Notes: generated from the sequence alone by a model not told the origin. Positions 1 through 12,179 are shown, counted from the first letter of the stretch. The stretch is DNA of 64,000 bases from Centrapalus pauciflorus (GCA_020465985.1 JAANYP010006658.1:62001-126000); one strand, 5' to 3'. Program-made: numbers and translations.

Positions 1-2
1 AA

Positions 3-1280
3 CATGAGTTAAGAATTCAAGGTGTAGAAGAAGAGAGAGAGGAATATATTGAAGTTTCTGAAGATGATGATGTAATTACATTAACTGATGTTGATTTCCG
101 AGGAGAGAGGATCGAAGAGGAAGAAGGGTTAGTTCAGGAGATTTTGAAAGATACTATATCGACACCAACGGTTGAAAAGCCTGAGGTGGTTATTCAAGTT
201 AAGGAAGAAGCTGAAGAGTTTCCTGTGGAAAACGTGGTTAGTCAAGAAAGAGTTGTGTTAAATGAGGGTGAGGTGATGGAAAGATTCTTTAATGAATATG
301 TGCTTGCAGATGAGTCTCAAAAGCAACATAGACTCAGATTTGAAGCACAACAAGTCGTTCAAAGGGAAATTCAAGATATGCTTACACTGTTAAATAAAGA
401 TGAGATTAGCAAGAAGAAAGTAAAGAAACTTGAGCTTCCAGAGAATCGATCAGCAGAATTTATCAGGCTAAGGAACAAGATGCCGTATATCGAAGATATT
501 CTGGAAAAAATGAATATTTTGCAAGAAACAAGCACCGTGTTCTTTTCTCAAGTTGTTTAGGGTTTTAGAACCGAACATGCCAAATCTGGTCAACTATGCC
601 AGCTTTCTGAGAAATAAGACACAGAAGTTGAGAAAGTTAAGAGTGAGTTCAGGAGAGTTGATCTTGTTAAAATAGAAAAGGACAGATTTGTTAAGATTTT
701 CTATCCGACGTTCACTGTTACTAGAGCTGATGGAAATACTTATACGTTCACAGAAGCTGATATGTTCAATATGCACCTGGTCGACATTGAAGATCTATTT
801 GATGAATTGTGCAGAAATAAGAGAAATGAACACTGCAGATTTGCCCTTAAGACACTTTTTCACTTCATGCATACCAAATTGGTATTGATGTCAGTGCAAG
901 ATCTACAGATAGGTGTTGAACGAGGAATGAGGAAGATAAACATGACAGCTCCTCACAGAGATATCAAGTTTGCTAGAGAATTGAAAGAATTTCAAGTTGT
1001 CATGGTAAAGCATCCAGCTGTTATGTACAGAGATAGAAATAAGAAGCTAAGGGCTATGAGAAGTGTAGAACTTAACAAATTTTCTGATGGTACACTGAAC
1101 AAAGTTTTGAGTGGTTTAAAGGGGAAGCTTGCATCTGATAAAAAGAGAAAGACAAAGAGAGGAGCCTTATCTGTTAATGACCGAAGACTAATGGTAGAAT
1201 TCATCTATAAGATTGAATGGAGGCTCTCGGATCGGAAAAACATAAGAAGGTTTGAACAAAAGCTTGGACTGACGATTTAA
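3..1280 (+). pseudogene. C-terminal part of a copia-encoded polyprotein or extra ORF (element X), two nonsense mutations
   Basis: One frame is open from position 3 to the TAA at 1278-1280 except for two stops, TAG at 558-560 and TAA at 615-617, giving about 425 codons. The N-terminal 90 residues are rich in Glu and Asp. The C-terminal 220 residues form a basic, probably helical domain; visible segments are ADGNTYTFTEADMF, NKFSDGTLNKVLSGL and a closing RRFEQKLG. Proteins with a similar ending (KFSDGTL followed by a basic R/K-rich tail) occur at the 3' end of many plant copia retrotransposons; I know this only as a pattern and know of no assigned function. The polypurine tract and LTR follow directly, which fixes it as the last ORF of the element. 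It is unlike the third ORF of the SIRE copies in this window. Confidence 0.7.
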
Positions 1281-1299
1281 AGACTTTGCACTTTCCATC

Positions 1300-1311
1300 A
1301 AAGGGGGAGAT
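1300..1311 (+). other. Polypurine tract of copia X
   Basis: The purine run AAAGGGGGAGAT lies immediately before the TG of the LTR. It would prime plus-strand cDNA synthesis. The motif is nearly the same as that of the SIRE copies at 16642-16655 and 61162-61175. Confidence 0.75.
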
Positions 1312-1603
1312 TGTTAGAATGTATTGTAATTGATGGAAATCAAAGTATAGGGTTTGTTTTGTAGTTCTTCCATAGTTGTGAAAAATATGTATATATAGTG
1401 TAAGTTTGACTTTCAATGAAGCAGGTCTGATATTTTCACTTTTGGAAAATAGAATTCAGAGAATACAGTTACTGACAGTTTGGAAGATCTTCTCATCATT
1501 CTTGTAATCGACATTTTGGAATACAATCATTTGGTTAGTTTTGATTACTGAATTGTTATTGTTCTTAAATTGTTATTTGATTGAAATGAAACTATAAATC
1601 ACA
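1312..1603 (+). repeat. 3' LTR of copia X (292 bp)
   Basis: It starts TGTTAGAATG directly after the polypurine tract and ends AATCACA, giving the expected TG...CA termini. A TATA-like ATGTATATATAG lies at about 1387-1398. The next base begins gypsy-1 integrase sequence. The size is typical of short copia LTRs. The 5' LTR is outside the window. Confidence 0.75.
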
Positions 1604-2736
1604 AGATGGTTAAGGCAGAACATCAGAAACCCTTTGGGGATATGCAGCCATTGCCGGTTCCTGAGTAGAAGTGGGAGCATATAACCATGGACTTCATCAC
1701 GAAGTTGCCTAAGACCTAAAGACAGCACGACTCCATCTGGGTAGTCGTGGACCGATTAACGAAGTCAGCTCACTTCCTACCGATGAAAGAGACGTACACC
1801 CTTGATAGATTGGCACAATTATACATAACCGAATTAATTTCTCGTCACGGTGTGCCAAAGTCTATCGTATCTGATCGTGATAGTCGTTTCACATCTAGAT
1901 TCTTGAAAGCTCTACAAGATGGGATGGGTACTCGGATCTCTATGAGTACTGCTTATCATCCTAATGTAGATGGCCAGAGTGAGCGTACTATTCTTACTCT
2001 CGAAGATATGCTTCGTGCCTGTGTTCTTGATCTGGGTGGTAATTGGGATGACCACTTGCCTCTGGTCGAATTCTCATACAACAACAGTTATCATTCCACG
2101 ATCAAGATGGCTCCTTTTGAAACTTTATATGGACGAAAATGCAGAACTCCCACCTGTTGGCGCGAAACAGGTGAATCGCCAATAGCAGGACCTGCCCTTC
2201 TACAGTTGACTCATTAGAAGATTCAACTCGTCAGAAGGAACATTCTAGAAGCTCAAAGCAGGCAGAAGTCATATTATGATAACCGACACAGATCAATAAG
2301 CTTTGCGGTTAATGATTGGGTGATGCTGAAAGTATCCCCAATGAAGAATGTGGTGAGATTCATAAAGCGAAATAAGCTAGCTCCAAGATTCATCGGTCCG
2401 TTCAAGATTGTGGAAAAGATAGGAAATCAATCTTATCATCTTGAACTGCCAGCGGACTTATCTGGAATACATCCTGTATTCCATGTCAGTCATCTGAGAA
2501 AGAGTCTAGCAGACGAAAGAGAAGTGCAAATACCACACGTTAACTTGCAGATTGATGAGAAACTTCGAGTGGTTGAAGAGCCAGAATGTATTCTGGACTT
2601 GAAGACCAAGAAGCTTAGAAATAAAGATATACAGATGGTGCTCGTCCAGTGGAAACACCACAAGGGTTCGCATCAGTCTTGGGAATCTGAAGATATTATG
2701 AAAGCTACTTATCCCAGTCTGTTCGAACATAGCTAA
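1604..2736 (+). pseudogene. gypsy-1 integrase core and chromodomain-like tail (3' end of pol), three nonsense mutations
   Basis: The frame runs from the break at 1604 to the TAA at 2734-2736. The integrase core is recognisable from MDFITKLP (first Asp), VSDRDSRFTS (second Asp) and DGQSERTIL (catalytic Glu). The C-terminal segment MVLVQWKHHKGSHQSWE resembles the chromodomain of Tekay/Del chromoviruses, which targets integration to heterochromatin. Three in-frame stops break it: TAG near 1666 (Trp in gypsy-2), TAA near 1717, and TAG at 2215-2217 (Glu in gypsy-2). The zinc-binding N-terminus of integrase and everything upstream lie left of copia X. This is an inactive copy. Confidence 0.85.
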
Positions 2737-3349
2737 CTTCGGGGACGAAGTTTGTGCGTGGTGGAGCCCATTCTGTAACAATCTAGTCTTTAGCCTAATT
2801 TAATTATCTGATTATCGAACCAATAATGTAATATTATTACATTATTTGAATTATAATTTAATTAAGTTTAATAATTTAATAAGATAATTAAATAAAAGAG
2901 ATATATGATACAAAAGTAATAGTGGGTTAAGTAGCAAATATAACTAGATGAAGTATGTAAACGAGATTTATGAATCATTAATCACTTATTACTCTCTTTC
3001 TCTCTACTCTCTCTCTACTCTCTCTACCTTCTCTCTAGATTTACTCCCAAACCGACCGGCCGATTATCGAGTTCTATACGTCATCGGAAAGATCTTGGAG
3101 AGTACTACAAGAATTTGCTATTACTTGTTCGATTTCGTACGAAATTGAGGTAAGAATCGACATCTTTAGTCTTTATATTTTCGGTTTTAAAAGATAAGAA
3201 TTCGAATTTATCATTTTTTGTGTGAATAAAGCTAATTTAGCTTGAGTTTTAACTAGAATATGTATAATATAATCGAACCTAGGCTTAATACTTAACATAT
3301 TAGAGATTTTAGACTTAGAAATTCATGATTTAAAGCTGTAAATATGAAC

Positions 3350-3725
3350 AAATTCGAGAATGCCAAGAACAAACTCGAAATGCATGAACAAACTCGATTT
3401 TTGTAGCTTAATTCGAATATATGTTCGAATTTGTCCATTAAATTCGAATGAAGGTTTGTGTTTGACACTAAATTCAAAATACATGATTCGAATTTATGTA
3501 TGAATTCGAATTTAAGTCTATGTTGAAGCCATGGATTCGATTTTAGCCTATATTGGAATTAATATCTTCGATTTTAGCTATATATATATATTCGAGATAC
3601 ATACTTTTGAATATGTCCAAGGTACAAATGTAGCATTCGAATTTAACCAATATAATTGAATTTAATACCTTCGAATTTACATACATATTCGAATTTAAAT
3701 ATTAAATTCGAAACCCACTCCTTAA
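3350..3725 (+). repeat. Array of self-complementary ATTCGAAT-type motifs in the gypsy-1 LTR
   Basis: More than a dozen copies of AATTCGAAT, TTCGAATTT or close variants occur at irregular spacing of 15-40 bp in a 375-bp stretch. Each motif is its own reverse complement. The minus-oriented solo LTR at 39228-41684 has the same kind of array at about 40565-41050. Confidence 0.8.
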
Positions 3726-3787
3726 ATTCGAATATAATAAATAAAACACATAGACAACGCATTAAATGACAAGATGATTAGCAAAAT

Positions 3788-4066
<279 letters not shown>

Positions 4067-4233
4067 ACTTTGAAAATTTAATGAAACAAAGATTATGAAT
4101 GAAAGAATGATTTACGAGTGAACAAGTTATCAGAATCAGATGAAATAAAGATTTTAAAGAATAATAGATAATGATATTGACATGATGTTGACATGATAAT
4201 TCTGGACATGTTCAGTGAAATTCTGAACATAGA

Positions 4234-4238
4234 TACAA
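4234..4238. repeat. Target-site duplication of E1, left copy (TACAA)
   Basis: TACAA precedes the TG of the left LTR and recurs at 17766-17770 just after the CA of the right LTR. The two copies are identical. Confidence 0.93.
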
Positions 4239-5363
4239 TGTTAGGCACAAAAAGGCCTCAGTCAAACCTGTTCTGCATCTGAGGGGGAGATTCTTAATCA
4301 AACCTGTTGATGCACTTGAAAGGTATAATTTAAGGCATGTTTATGCCTTATTGAAACCTATTAAGTGATTTGCAATATCAGCCAAAGCTGTTCTATGTGT
4401 TGCATTCGTTGCAACAAAGACAGTTTGTCCAAGCTGTTCAGTCTGCTGAACAGGTTGGGCAGAAACTGTCTACGCTGCTCTACACTGATGAGCAGCTTGG
4501 GCAGTTACAAGTGTTCTGTTCTTTGTGAACAGAACCTGTTCTTTGTGAACATGCTAAACACTCTTTGGAATATGTTTCTAAGTCCTCATGTATTGTTTTT
4601 GGCTAAAAGATCAGTTTACAAAGTCGAAGACAAAGTGGAAATCAGAACTGCACAGTCTGCCAACGCTGTTCTGTTACATGAAGACAAAAGGATATTTGAA
4701 AAAGGGTGACAGACCTTTTTCTTATATCAAAATAGGCCTTAACAAAGGAAGAAAGACGCATAGTTGACATTCCTTATTTAGTTAAAGCTAATGCAACAGT
4801 AGACAAAGTGAAAAGACAAAAGTTCTGCCCACATGAAGACAAGTCTGCTTTTCAGAATGTGCAGAAAAGTTTATGTTGTCTTTTCAACAAGACTTTCTCT
4901 TTTTCCTTTCGTCCAATGAAGAAGCTTCACTTAGATCCTCTGAGTGAGTATAAAAAAAAACTTCCAAGGATTGAAAGGTTAAGCCAAAAAGCTAAGTGCT
5001 GAACCCAAGAGTAAACGTGCATTCAAGTGTGTATTTCATGCATGCAAGTCTGCTTGGATAAAACAGTGCTCTGTGTCTAAGCTGTTCTTATCCAAGCTGT
5101 TCCTCTGAGTCTTGTAAACACAGTGAGTGATTCTTAGTGAGTGAATTCATTGTAATTAGTTTAAGTCTGTCTTAGACTAGTTAAACATATTGTTGTATTT
5201 GTCATCTCAGCTTGAACCTTTTCGCATTCAAGCTCGTTTGTAATTAACATTTGTTGATAATACATACAAACATTGAGAACATTGTGTGTAGTTTTTAAAT
5301 AGCTGTATTCACCCCCCTCTACAGCTTAAGGCTATATACTTGGGATATCTTTTGGGACCTACA
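4239..5363 (+). repeat. 5' LTR of E1 (1125 bp)
   Basis: It begins TGTTAGGCAC and ends GGGACCTACA. A TATA box (GTATAAAAA) lies at 4948-4956. A second polypurine-like stretch, GAGGGGGAGATTCTTA, lies only about 40 bp inside the left edge and resembles the true polypurine tract at 16642. CTGTTC/GAACAG motifs recur at about 4390-4570. The primer binding site follows after two bases. Confidence 0.93.
4948..4956 (+). promoter_or_regulatory. TATA box of the E1 5' LTR
   Basis: GTATAAAAA, within GAGTGAGTATAAAAA, is conserved in the right LTR (about 17349) and in the LTR at 61176-62274 (GAGAGTATAAAAGG, about 61779). It is followed about 400 bp later by the LTR end, which would make U5 and R the downstream third of the LTR. 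Confidence 0.65.
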
Positions 5364-5365
5364 AC

Positions 5366-5377
5366 TGGTATCAGAGC
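5366..5377 (+). other. Primer binding site of E1 (initiator Met tRNA)
   Basis: TGGTATCAGAGC, two bases after the LTR, is complementary to the 3' end of plant initiator methionine tRNA, the usual primer for copia and gypsy reverse transcription. Confidence 0.9.
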
Positions 5378-5425
5378 AGTTTAGAGTGTGTGTCATTCTA
5401 GATCTCTCACTCTCCCAAAGCTTCC

Positions 5426-8152
5426 ATGGACAACAGTGCTGCAAGTTCCTCATACTATGACAATGGTTCAATGGGCAAACCTCCAAAGTTCAATCATCAG
5501 AACTTCTCTGGTTGGAAGTGTAGAATGATGCTCTACTTAGAAAATCTGGATGTACAACTACCAGAGATTCTAATGGAGGGTCCCTATGTGCCAACCTCTA
5601 TTACAACCATAACTCCAGCGGTTGAAGGAGCTGCTCCTGAAATCAGAACCTTTGAGAAAGCTAAAGCTCAATGGTCTGATGAAGACAAAAGACTGGTGGC
5701 TCTGGATGCAAAGGCTAGGAATAACCTGGTTATCTCTCTGCCTGATGATGTGTTCAAACAGGTTGAGAAGATGAAAACTGCAAAGGAGATGTGGGATACT
5801 TTGTGTACCGTCTATGATGGACCCACAATCACACTGGACAACAGGATTAACAATCTTGTTAGACAGTATGAACTCTTTTTTTGCAAAACCAAAGGAGACT
5901 CTCACAGAAACCTACACCAGGTTTACTGCTCTTGTCAATGATCTCAAAGCTGTTGGGATCACTAAGGACAGCCTGACTCTGGTGAATAAATTCTTAGACA
6001 TCTTGCCTGAAGAATGGAATTATTTTTCTACAATTTTAAGAAATTCAGGTACCATCAGAAGTATGGATCTTGTTAACTTGTATGGATCCTTTCTGAATGA
6101 TGAGCAGTCAAGGCAACAGAAGAGAAATGCCTTGGAAATGTCTAAGAGAGGTGCAGCCTTTATGGCCAGTGTGAGACATCCTGGAAATCAGGTGGGTGAT
6201 GTGTTCACTCAACCTGATCAACAGGCTGATGAAGACAATGCAGAGCTTGCTGAACTGGATGATGAGCAAATGATAGCCATGCTTGTCAAAAGGTTCAACA
6301 AGAAAAGGTTTGGAAGAAACATGCTGCAGGGAAGTTCAAATGCTGTCAAAAAGAAGGCATTTGACAAGACCAAAGCTGAGTGCTTCAAATGTGGCAAAAC
6401 TGGCCATATAGCTACTGATTGTGTGTCAAAAGCTGTTGGTCAGTCATCCAAACCACACAAGACAAACAGGGATGATGGCTATAGGGCTAAGTACCTTATG
6501 ACCATGGCTAAGCTGAGGAAGTTGGAAAACTCAGTGGTTTCCAACCGACAAAAGGGACTCATGGCAGAGACTTGTGACTGGGAGGAGTCTGATTCATCTT
6601 CAGATGAAGAAGACAATCAATGTCTGATGGCCAACACTGATGTCCCATCAAAAAGCAACTTCAAACAGGATCTGGCTGAAGCTGAAGCCTTCACCAGCTT
6701 GGAGAACTGGAACCCTACAATTATGTATAAGGTACAAAATTTTATGGATTACAGTTCTGAAGAAAAAGTTAAAATGTTTGAATATATGCTTGTTGATCTG
6801 AAAGCTTCTGTTGAGAAGCATACTGTTTTATCATCTGAAATCTCTAAGCTTAAAGCTGATCTTGAAACAAAATCAGTAAACTGGACAGTTTCCATAAGTT
6901 GGAAACTGAGCTTGATGAATTAAAACACATCAACTCCATTTTACTGCAAGAAAAGAGAGAAACAGATATAAAACATGCTAAGCTTCAAAAGATAGTTGAC
7001 TCTTGGTGCCAATCTGCACAAAAAGTCAGCCATTGCATAAGTCAGCAGATCCCTGCACAAATCCAAGCCTATCTTGGAGGGGATCTTGACACAACAGCTT
7101 CTATTGTTGAGGTTAATAATCTGAAAGAAGAGTTGTCCACTCTTGGTGAGCTTCCCAACACTTTTATTCAAAAAGTGAATGGTAAATTAATCTCAGCAAA
7201 CAGGTTTGTCAGGCCTCAAAACACTGACAGCTCGTGTGAACCTAGCTCAAAAGCTGTTGATGGAATGAGTTCTCCATCAAATCAGCTTGCTAAGTGCTCT
7301 GCTGATTCACATAAGCAAAAGAAAGGAAAAAATGTCCAAACTGCAGCTGTGGACACCAGGCCTGCTGACAAAACAGGCTCAGGGTCTAAAGCTGATGGTA
7401 AAAGGCATACTAATCCTTTTAATGATGAACATTTTGAAAATAAGTTTTCAAAAGGAAAGCAGTCTGCCTTTAACAAGGGTAAGTCTCATGTTGAAGGCAA
7501 ACCTGCTGTGATTTCAAATAAGTTTTCTAATCATAGTGGTAAACTGGTTTTAAATGAGAATAAGTTTTTCAAAACCAGAAATAATGATTATGTTGATAGG
7601 CAACATCAATCACATATCAGGAAGAGCAAAGGCAAAGCCATTACTCAGCCTGAGAGAGTTGGGAATAAGTTTCCTAAACCTGTGGAAGTTCAAAAGCCAA
7701 TTAAGCTCCCCATCTTTGACATCTGCCCTCCTAAAAAGAGGAAAGAAGAGACAGGTAAAGCTGTGGCTATTGAACTTTCCACTCAAGCTGTTGATTCATC
7801 AAATAGTAATGAGTTTGCTAAACCTGCTGATAGAATCAACAGAAATAACTCAGAATGTGTTTCTGAAAGGTCTTCTTCCAAAAATGCTAAAAGGAGAAAA
7901 TGCTATAAATGAGGAATGAAGACACATCTGGCCAAAGACTGTCCTGAATCTGAGGACATGAGGCCTGCTGACTCTGGTGGTTCTCTCACTGCTAACAAAA
8001 ACAGTGTTGGAAACATCTTAGTCAATGAGAATGGTATCCAAACTGATACCATTCAAATAGGAAATATTAGTGTTGATATCACAAGTCCATCAACAAATGT
8101 TGATGAAGTAGGAGAACTCATCTCTGTGATGAGTTCCCCTAAAAATGACTAA
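5426..8152 (+). pseudogene. gag: gag of E1 (nucleocapsid polyprotein), frameshifted and with a nonsense mutation
   Basis: It starts MDNSAASSSYYDNGSMGKPP, matching the decayed copy at 62341. The first 200 residues resemble the UBN2 / retrotran_gag_2 capsid domain (WDTLCTVYDGP). A CCHC knuckle CFKCGKTGHIATDC lies near 6390-6430, followed by a long Lys/Ser-rich region. Damage: one extra T in a T run near 5880 (+1 shift, compare 62797-62803), a second shift between about 6860 and 6900, and TGA at 7910-7912 replacing the second Cys of a C-terminal CCHC knuckle (CYK*GMKTHLAKDC). The terminal TAA (8150-8152) overlaps an ATG at 8145 that opens the pol frame. The protein would form the virus-like particle and package element RNA. 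Confidence 0.88.
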
Positions 8153-11100
8153 TATTCTTCTTGTCACTCTGCAGGAAAAACAACCATCCCAGGTTTGGTA
8201 CTTGGACAGTGGCTGCTCAGGGCACATGACAGGTTGTAAGGACCTGCTGAGTGATCTCTGGCCTGAAAAAGGGCCAAAAGTCACCTTTGGTGATAATGTA
8301 CATGGATCCACTAAGTGATGTGGAACTCTTAAAGCTGGTGCTGCAGTGTTCAAAATAGTAGCCTATGTGGTTGGGCTGAAACATAACCTTGTTAGCATAA
8401 GTCAACTGTGTGATGCTGGCTACAAGGTTAACTTTGATGAGCATCTGGGTTACATATTGGATCCCCAAGGCAAAGTTGTGCTGTGTGCTCAACGTAAGAA
8501 AGGTGTATATGTTGTGGACATGCAATCTGCTGATCCCACAACTGAAACCTGTTTTCTCACAAGAACAAATGCAGACCTAAACTGGTTATGGCACAAAAGG
8601 CTGTCACACCTGAACTTCAAGAACATCAACAATCTCTGTAAGAAAGAGTTAGTGACAGGTTTGCCTTCTATGACCTTGGTTAAGGATAGACTCTACATAG
8701 CTTGTGAGAAAGGCAAGCAGAGGAAATCATCTTTTAAATCCAAGCATAATTTTTCTATTGATACTCCTTTTTTCTTAATCCATATGGACTTGTTTGGACC
8801 TGTCAATGTCCCAAGTCTAGGAGGAAGAAAATACACTCTAGTAATGGTTGATGAGTTCTCCAGGTACACATGGGTTATCTTCCTAAAGAGCAAAGGAGAG
8901 GCTACTAGAGAAATTATTGGATTTGTGAAAAAGATGGAAATGTTGAACTCTGCCCAAGTTAAGCAGCTCAGAATTGATCATGGTACTGAATTCAGAAACA
9001 GTACTCTTGAAGACTTCTGTGAAGAGAAAGGAATCACTCAAAACTTTTCAGCTGTAAGAACTCCACAACAAAATGGAGTTGCTGAAAGGAGAAACCGAAC
9101 TCTCATTGAAGCTGCTAGAACCATGCTGTGTGCATCTGGTTTACCTTCATCATTCTGGGCTGAAGCTGTTAACACTGCCTGCTTCATTGAAAACAGATCC
9201 TTAGTGGTGAAAAGGTTCAACAAGACTCCCTATGAGCTGCTCAAAGGGAGAAAGCCAAATGTCAGTTATTTCCATGTGTTTGGGTGTCCCTGCTTCATTC
9301 TGAATCAAAGGACCAGCTGGCAAAGTTTGAACCAAAAGCTGATGAAGGTGTGTTTGTTGGTTACTCTGCTATCTCCAAAGCCTACAGAGTGTACAACAAC
9401 AAAAGAAAGGTGATAGATGAATCTATCAATGTCACCTTTGAAGAGTCCAAAAATGCTTCCACCAAAGCTGTTCCTGAATCAGTCTCAGGAGAATTAAACT
9501 TTGATGATCTCATGCATTTAAACAGTGAAGAGGACTCACAAGCTTCCACTACATCCAGTGTGAAACCTGATATTCATGATGGGCATGATGATGATTATGT
9601 CAATACACCTTGTGTGAATAAATGTACTGGCTTAATTACAACTAAATGTCCTGAGCCTATCAATGCTGATTTTCCTGAATCCTCTGGTGATATGTTCAAC
9701 AGTGGACAGACATGTTCAACAAATGAACAGGCTCAAGACAACAGTGTGTCTGAAAATCTTAAGAGCTGTTCAACAGGACCTGCTGAAGATGTCAATAACT
9801 CAGGAGAATCCTCATTGAAGAATGATCCTAAGTGGGTCAGATGTCATCCAAATGATCAAACAATTGGTGACATCAACAAAGGGGTACAAACAAGGTGGGA
9901 CAGCTTAGGGAACTTTTGTATGTTCTCTAGTTTTGTTTCACTAATGGAGCCAAAGAAGGTGGATGAAGCACTAAAAGATGCCAATTGGATCACTGCCATG
10001 CAAGAAGAACTCAATCAGTTTGAGATAAACAAGGTATGGAAGCTGGTTCCTGCTCCTAAAGGTAAAACTATAATTGGCACTAAATGGGTTTTCAGGAATA
10101 AGATGGATGAGCAAGGTCATGTCATTAGAAATAAGGCAAGACTGGTTGCTCAGGGTTATAGACAGGAGGAAGAAATTGACTATGATGAGACATTTGCTCC
10201 TGTGGCCAGGCTAGAAGCAATTCGTTTGTATCTAGCCTACGCTGCTCATAAGAGCATTAAGTTATTTCAAATGGATCTGAAGAGTGCATTTTTAAATGGG
10301 AAGCTGCAGGAAGAAGTATATGTCAAGCAGCCTCCAGGTTTTGAAAATGAACAACATCCAGGTTTTGTCTATAAGTTGGACAAAGCTCTCTATGGTCTCA
10401 AACAAGCCCCTACAGCCTGGTATGACACTCTTACTGAGTTCCTTATGAGCAATGGGTATTCCAGAGGTAAAGTGGATACCACACTGTTCATAAAGAAGGT
10501 GAAGTCTGATATTATGTTTGTTCAAACTTATGTGGATGACATAATATTTGGTTCTACTAATGAGCAGTTATGCAAGAACTTTTCATTACTCATGAAATCC
10601 AAATATGAAATGAGTATGATGGGAAAACTTACTTTCTTTTTAGGATTACAGGTTAAACAAACCTCAACTGGAATTTTTATAAATCAAAGAAAGTATACCT
10701 TAGATCTATTGAAAAAGTTTAAATTTGATCGAAGTTCTCCTATTAAAACCCCAATGGCAACAAATGTAAAATTGGATGCTGATGCCAGTGGCAAAGCTGT
10801 TTCAGTAACAGCTTACAGAGGCATGATTGGGAGCTTGCTATATTTAACTGCTAGTAGACCTGATATTATGTTTGCTACCTGTTTGTGTGCTAGGTTCCAA
10901 GCTGATCCAAAGGAATCTCATCTAGCTGCTGTTAAACGAATCTTCAGATACCTAAAGGGTACACCAGGTTTGGGTCTTTGGTATCCCAAAGACTCAAGCC
11001 TTGAACTAACAGGTTATTCAGATTCTGATTTTGCAGGCTGCAGGCTAGATAGGAAAAGCACAACAGGTGGATGTCAACTCCTTGGTGGTAAGTTGATAAG

Positions 11101-11476
11101 TTGGTGTAGCAAGAAGCAGAACTCAGTGTCTACTTCTACTGCTGAAGCTGAGTACATTGCTGCTGGAAGCTGCTGTGGGCAGATTTTGTGGATGCAGCAT
11201 CATCTTGAAGACTATGGAGTTGTGTATAGGAAAATTCCTATTCTGTGTGATAACACAAGTGCCATAGCCATTTCCAACAATCCAGTATTTCATTCAAGAA
11301 CAAAGCATATTGAGGTCAGACATCACTTCATCAGGGATCACATTCAGAAAGGTAATGTGGAGGTAAGCTTTATTTCCACTAATGAACAGCTTGCAGACAT
11401 TTTCACCAAACCTCTTGATGAAACCAGGTTTAATTACCTTGTCAGTAAGCTGGGCATGTTAAACAAGAGTGACTAA
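8145..11476 (+). pseudogene. pol: pol of E1: protease, integrase, reverse transcriptase, RNase H
   Basis: The domain order is copia-type. The protease active site is YLDSGCSGHMTG (about 8199-8234). A GAG-pre-integrase segment LWHKRLSHLNF lies near 8590. Integrase has HMDLFG, RIDHGTEF and NGVAERRNRT, supplying the D, D and E. RT has FQMDLKSAFLNG (about 10270) and YVDDIIFGS (about 10530). RNase H runs to ADIFTKPLDE and ends at TAA 11474-11476. Breaks: in-frame TGA at 8316-8318 in protease and a frameshift near 9290-9310 between integrase and RT; the RT/RNase H portion (9284-11476) is open throughout. It is +1 relative to the end of gag, and the first in-frame ATG overlaps the gag stop (ATGACTAA). 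Confidence 0.92.
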
Positions 11477-12179
11477 GTGTCCTCAAAGGTCTAAGACATT
11501 GTATGTCTCACACTGCTCAAGTTTTCTCAGAACAGCTTAGGCAGAACTGGCTATATATGTTCTATACTTAGCCAGTTTTCTGAAAAACCTAAACAGCTTG
11601 AGCATACAATAGGCTGAACAATGACAGTTTATACGTCCAGCCTGCTCCGATGGTCCATTCTCCACTCTGCTCACTCCTTCACACTGTTCTACTAGACATT
11701 ATCTTGTAACATGTTCAGCTATTGAACACAACCTGATCTTAAATAAGAACACAGGTTGAAAGCACAGTGTGAAGAGTGAACAGCTTAAAGAATGAACAGC
11801 CTGTGATGACCCTACTCATCACAGGTTTGACCAACAGCTTAGAGCAATAGTTTTAACTACCTTTCTTCACAATTAAGTTACTTAATTTCTGTTTTTATTT
11901 AACTTAATTACTGCGGATAATGTGGGTTACGTGTGTTAGTGATTAAAAAGGGCTCAAGTGGTCTGACAAACGGTCTGACATGGACAACCGTTCCGTTTTC
12001 CGTTAACGACTTTTTCAAATCAACCGCCCAAATGTTTCTCTCTCATACCCACTCACATTCAAATCCTATAAATACCCCCCTACTGTTTCATCTTCGTCTT
12101 CCTCACTATTTCCATAAATCCTCAAGAACCCTAAATCGACTAAGTGTCTTCTACTTCTCAAAACCCAAATCCTTCACAA
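11477..12179 (+). other. E1 spacer between pol and third ORF (703 bp)
   Basis: No ORF is supported. It contains many CTGTTC/GAACAG and CAGCTT repeats and, near the end, AACCCTAAATC followed by the ATG at 12180. The corresponding spacer in the second copy (56401-56652) is only about 250 bp. A subgenomic promoter or splice acceptor for the third ORF could be here but I cannot identify one. Confidence 0.5.

Larger units (their letters stand above)
1..1603 (+). mobile_element. Ty1/copia element X, 3' end (internal tail plus 3' LTR)
   Basis: This is the right end of a copia-type retrotransposon whose 5' part lies outside the window. It consists of the end of a long ORF (to 1280), a polypurine tract (AAAGGGGGAGAT, 1300-1311) and a 292-bp LTR. 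Gypsy-1 integrase sequence starts abruptly at 1604 and aligns with the intact gypsy-2 sequence at about 48823, so X was inserted into the pol gene of gypsy-1. The left target duplication cannot be checked. Confidence 0.8.
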
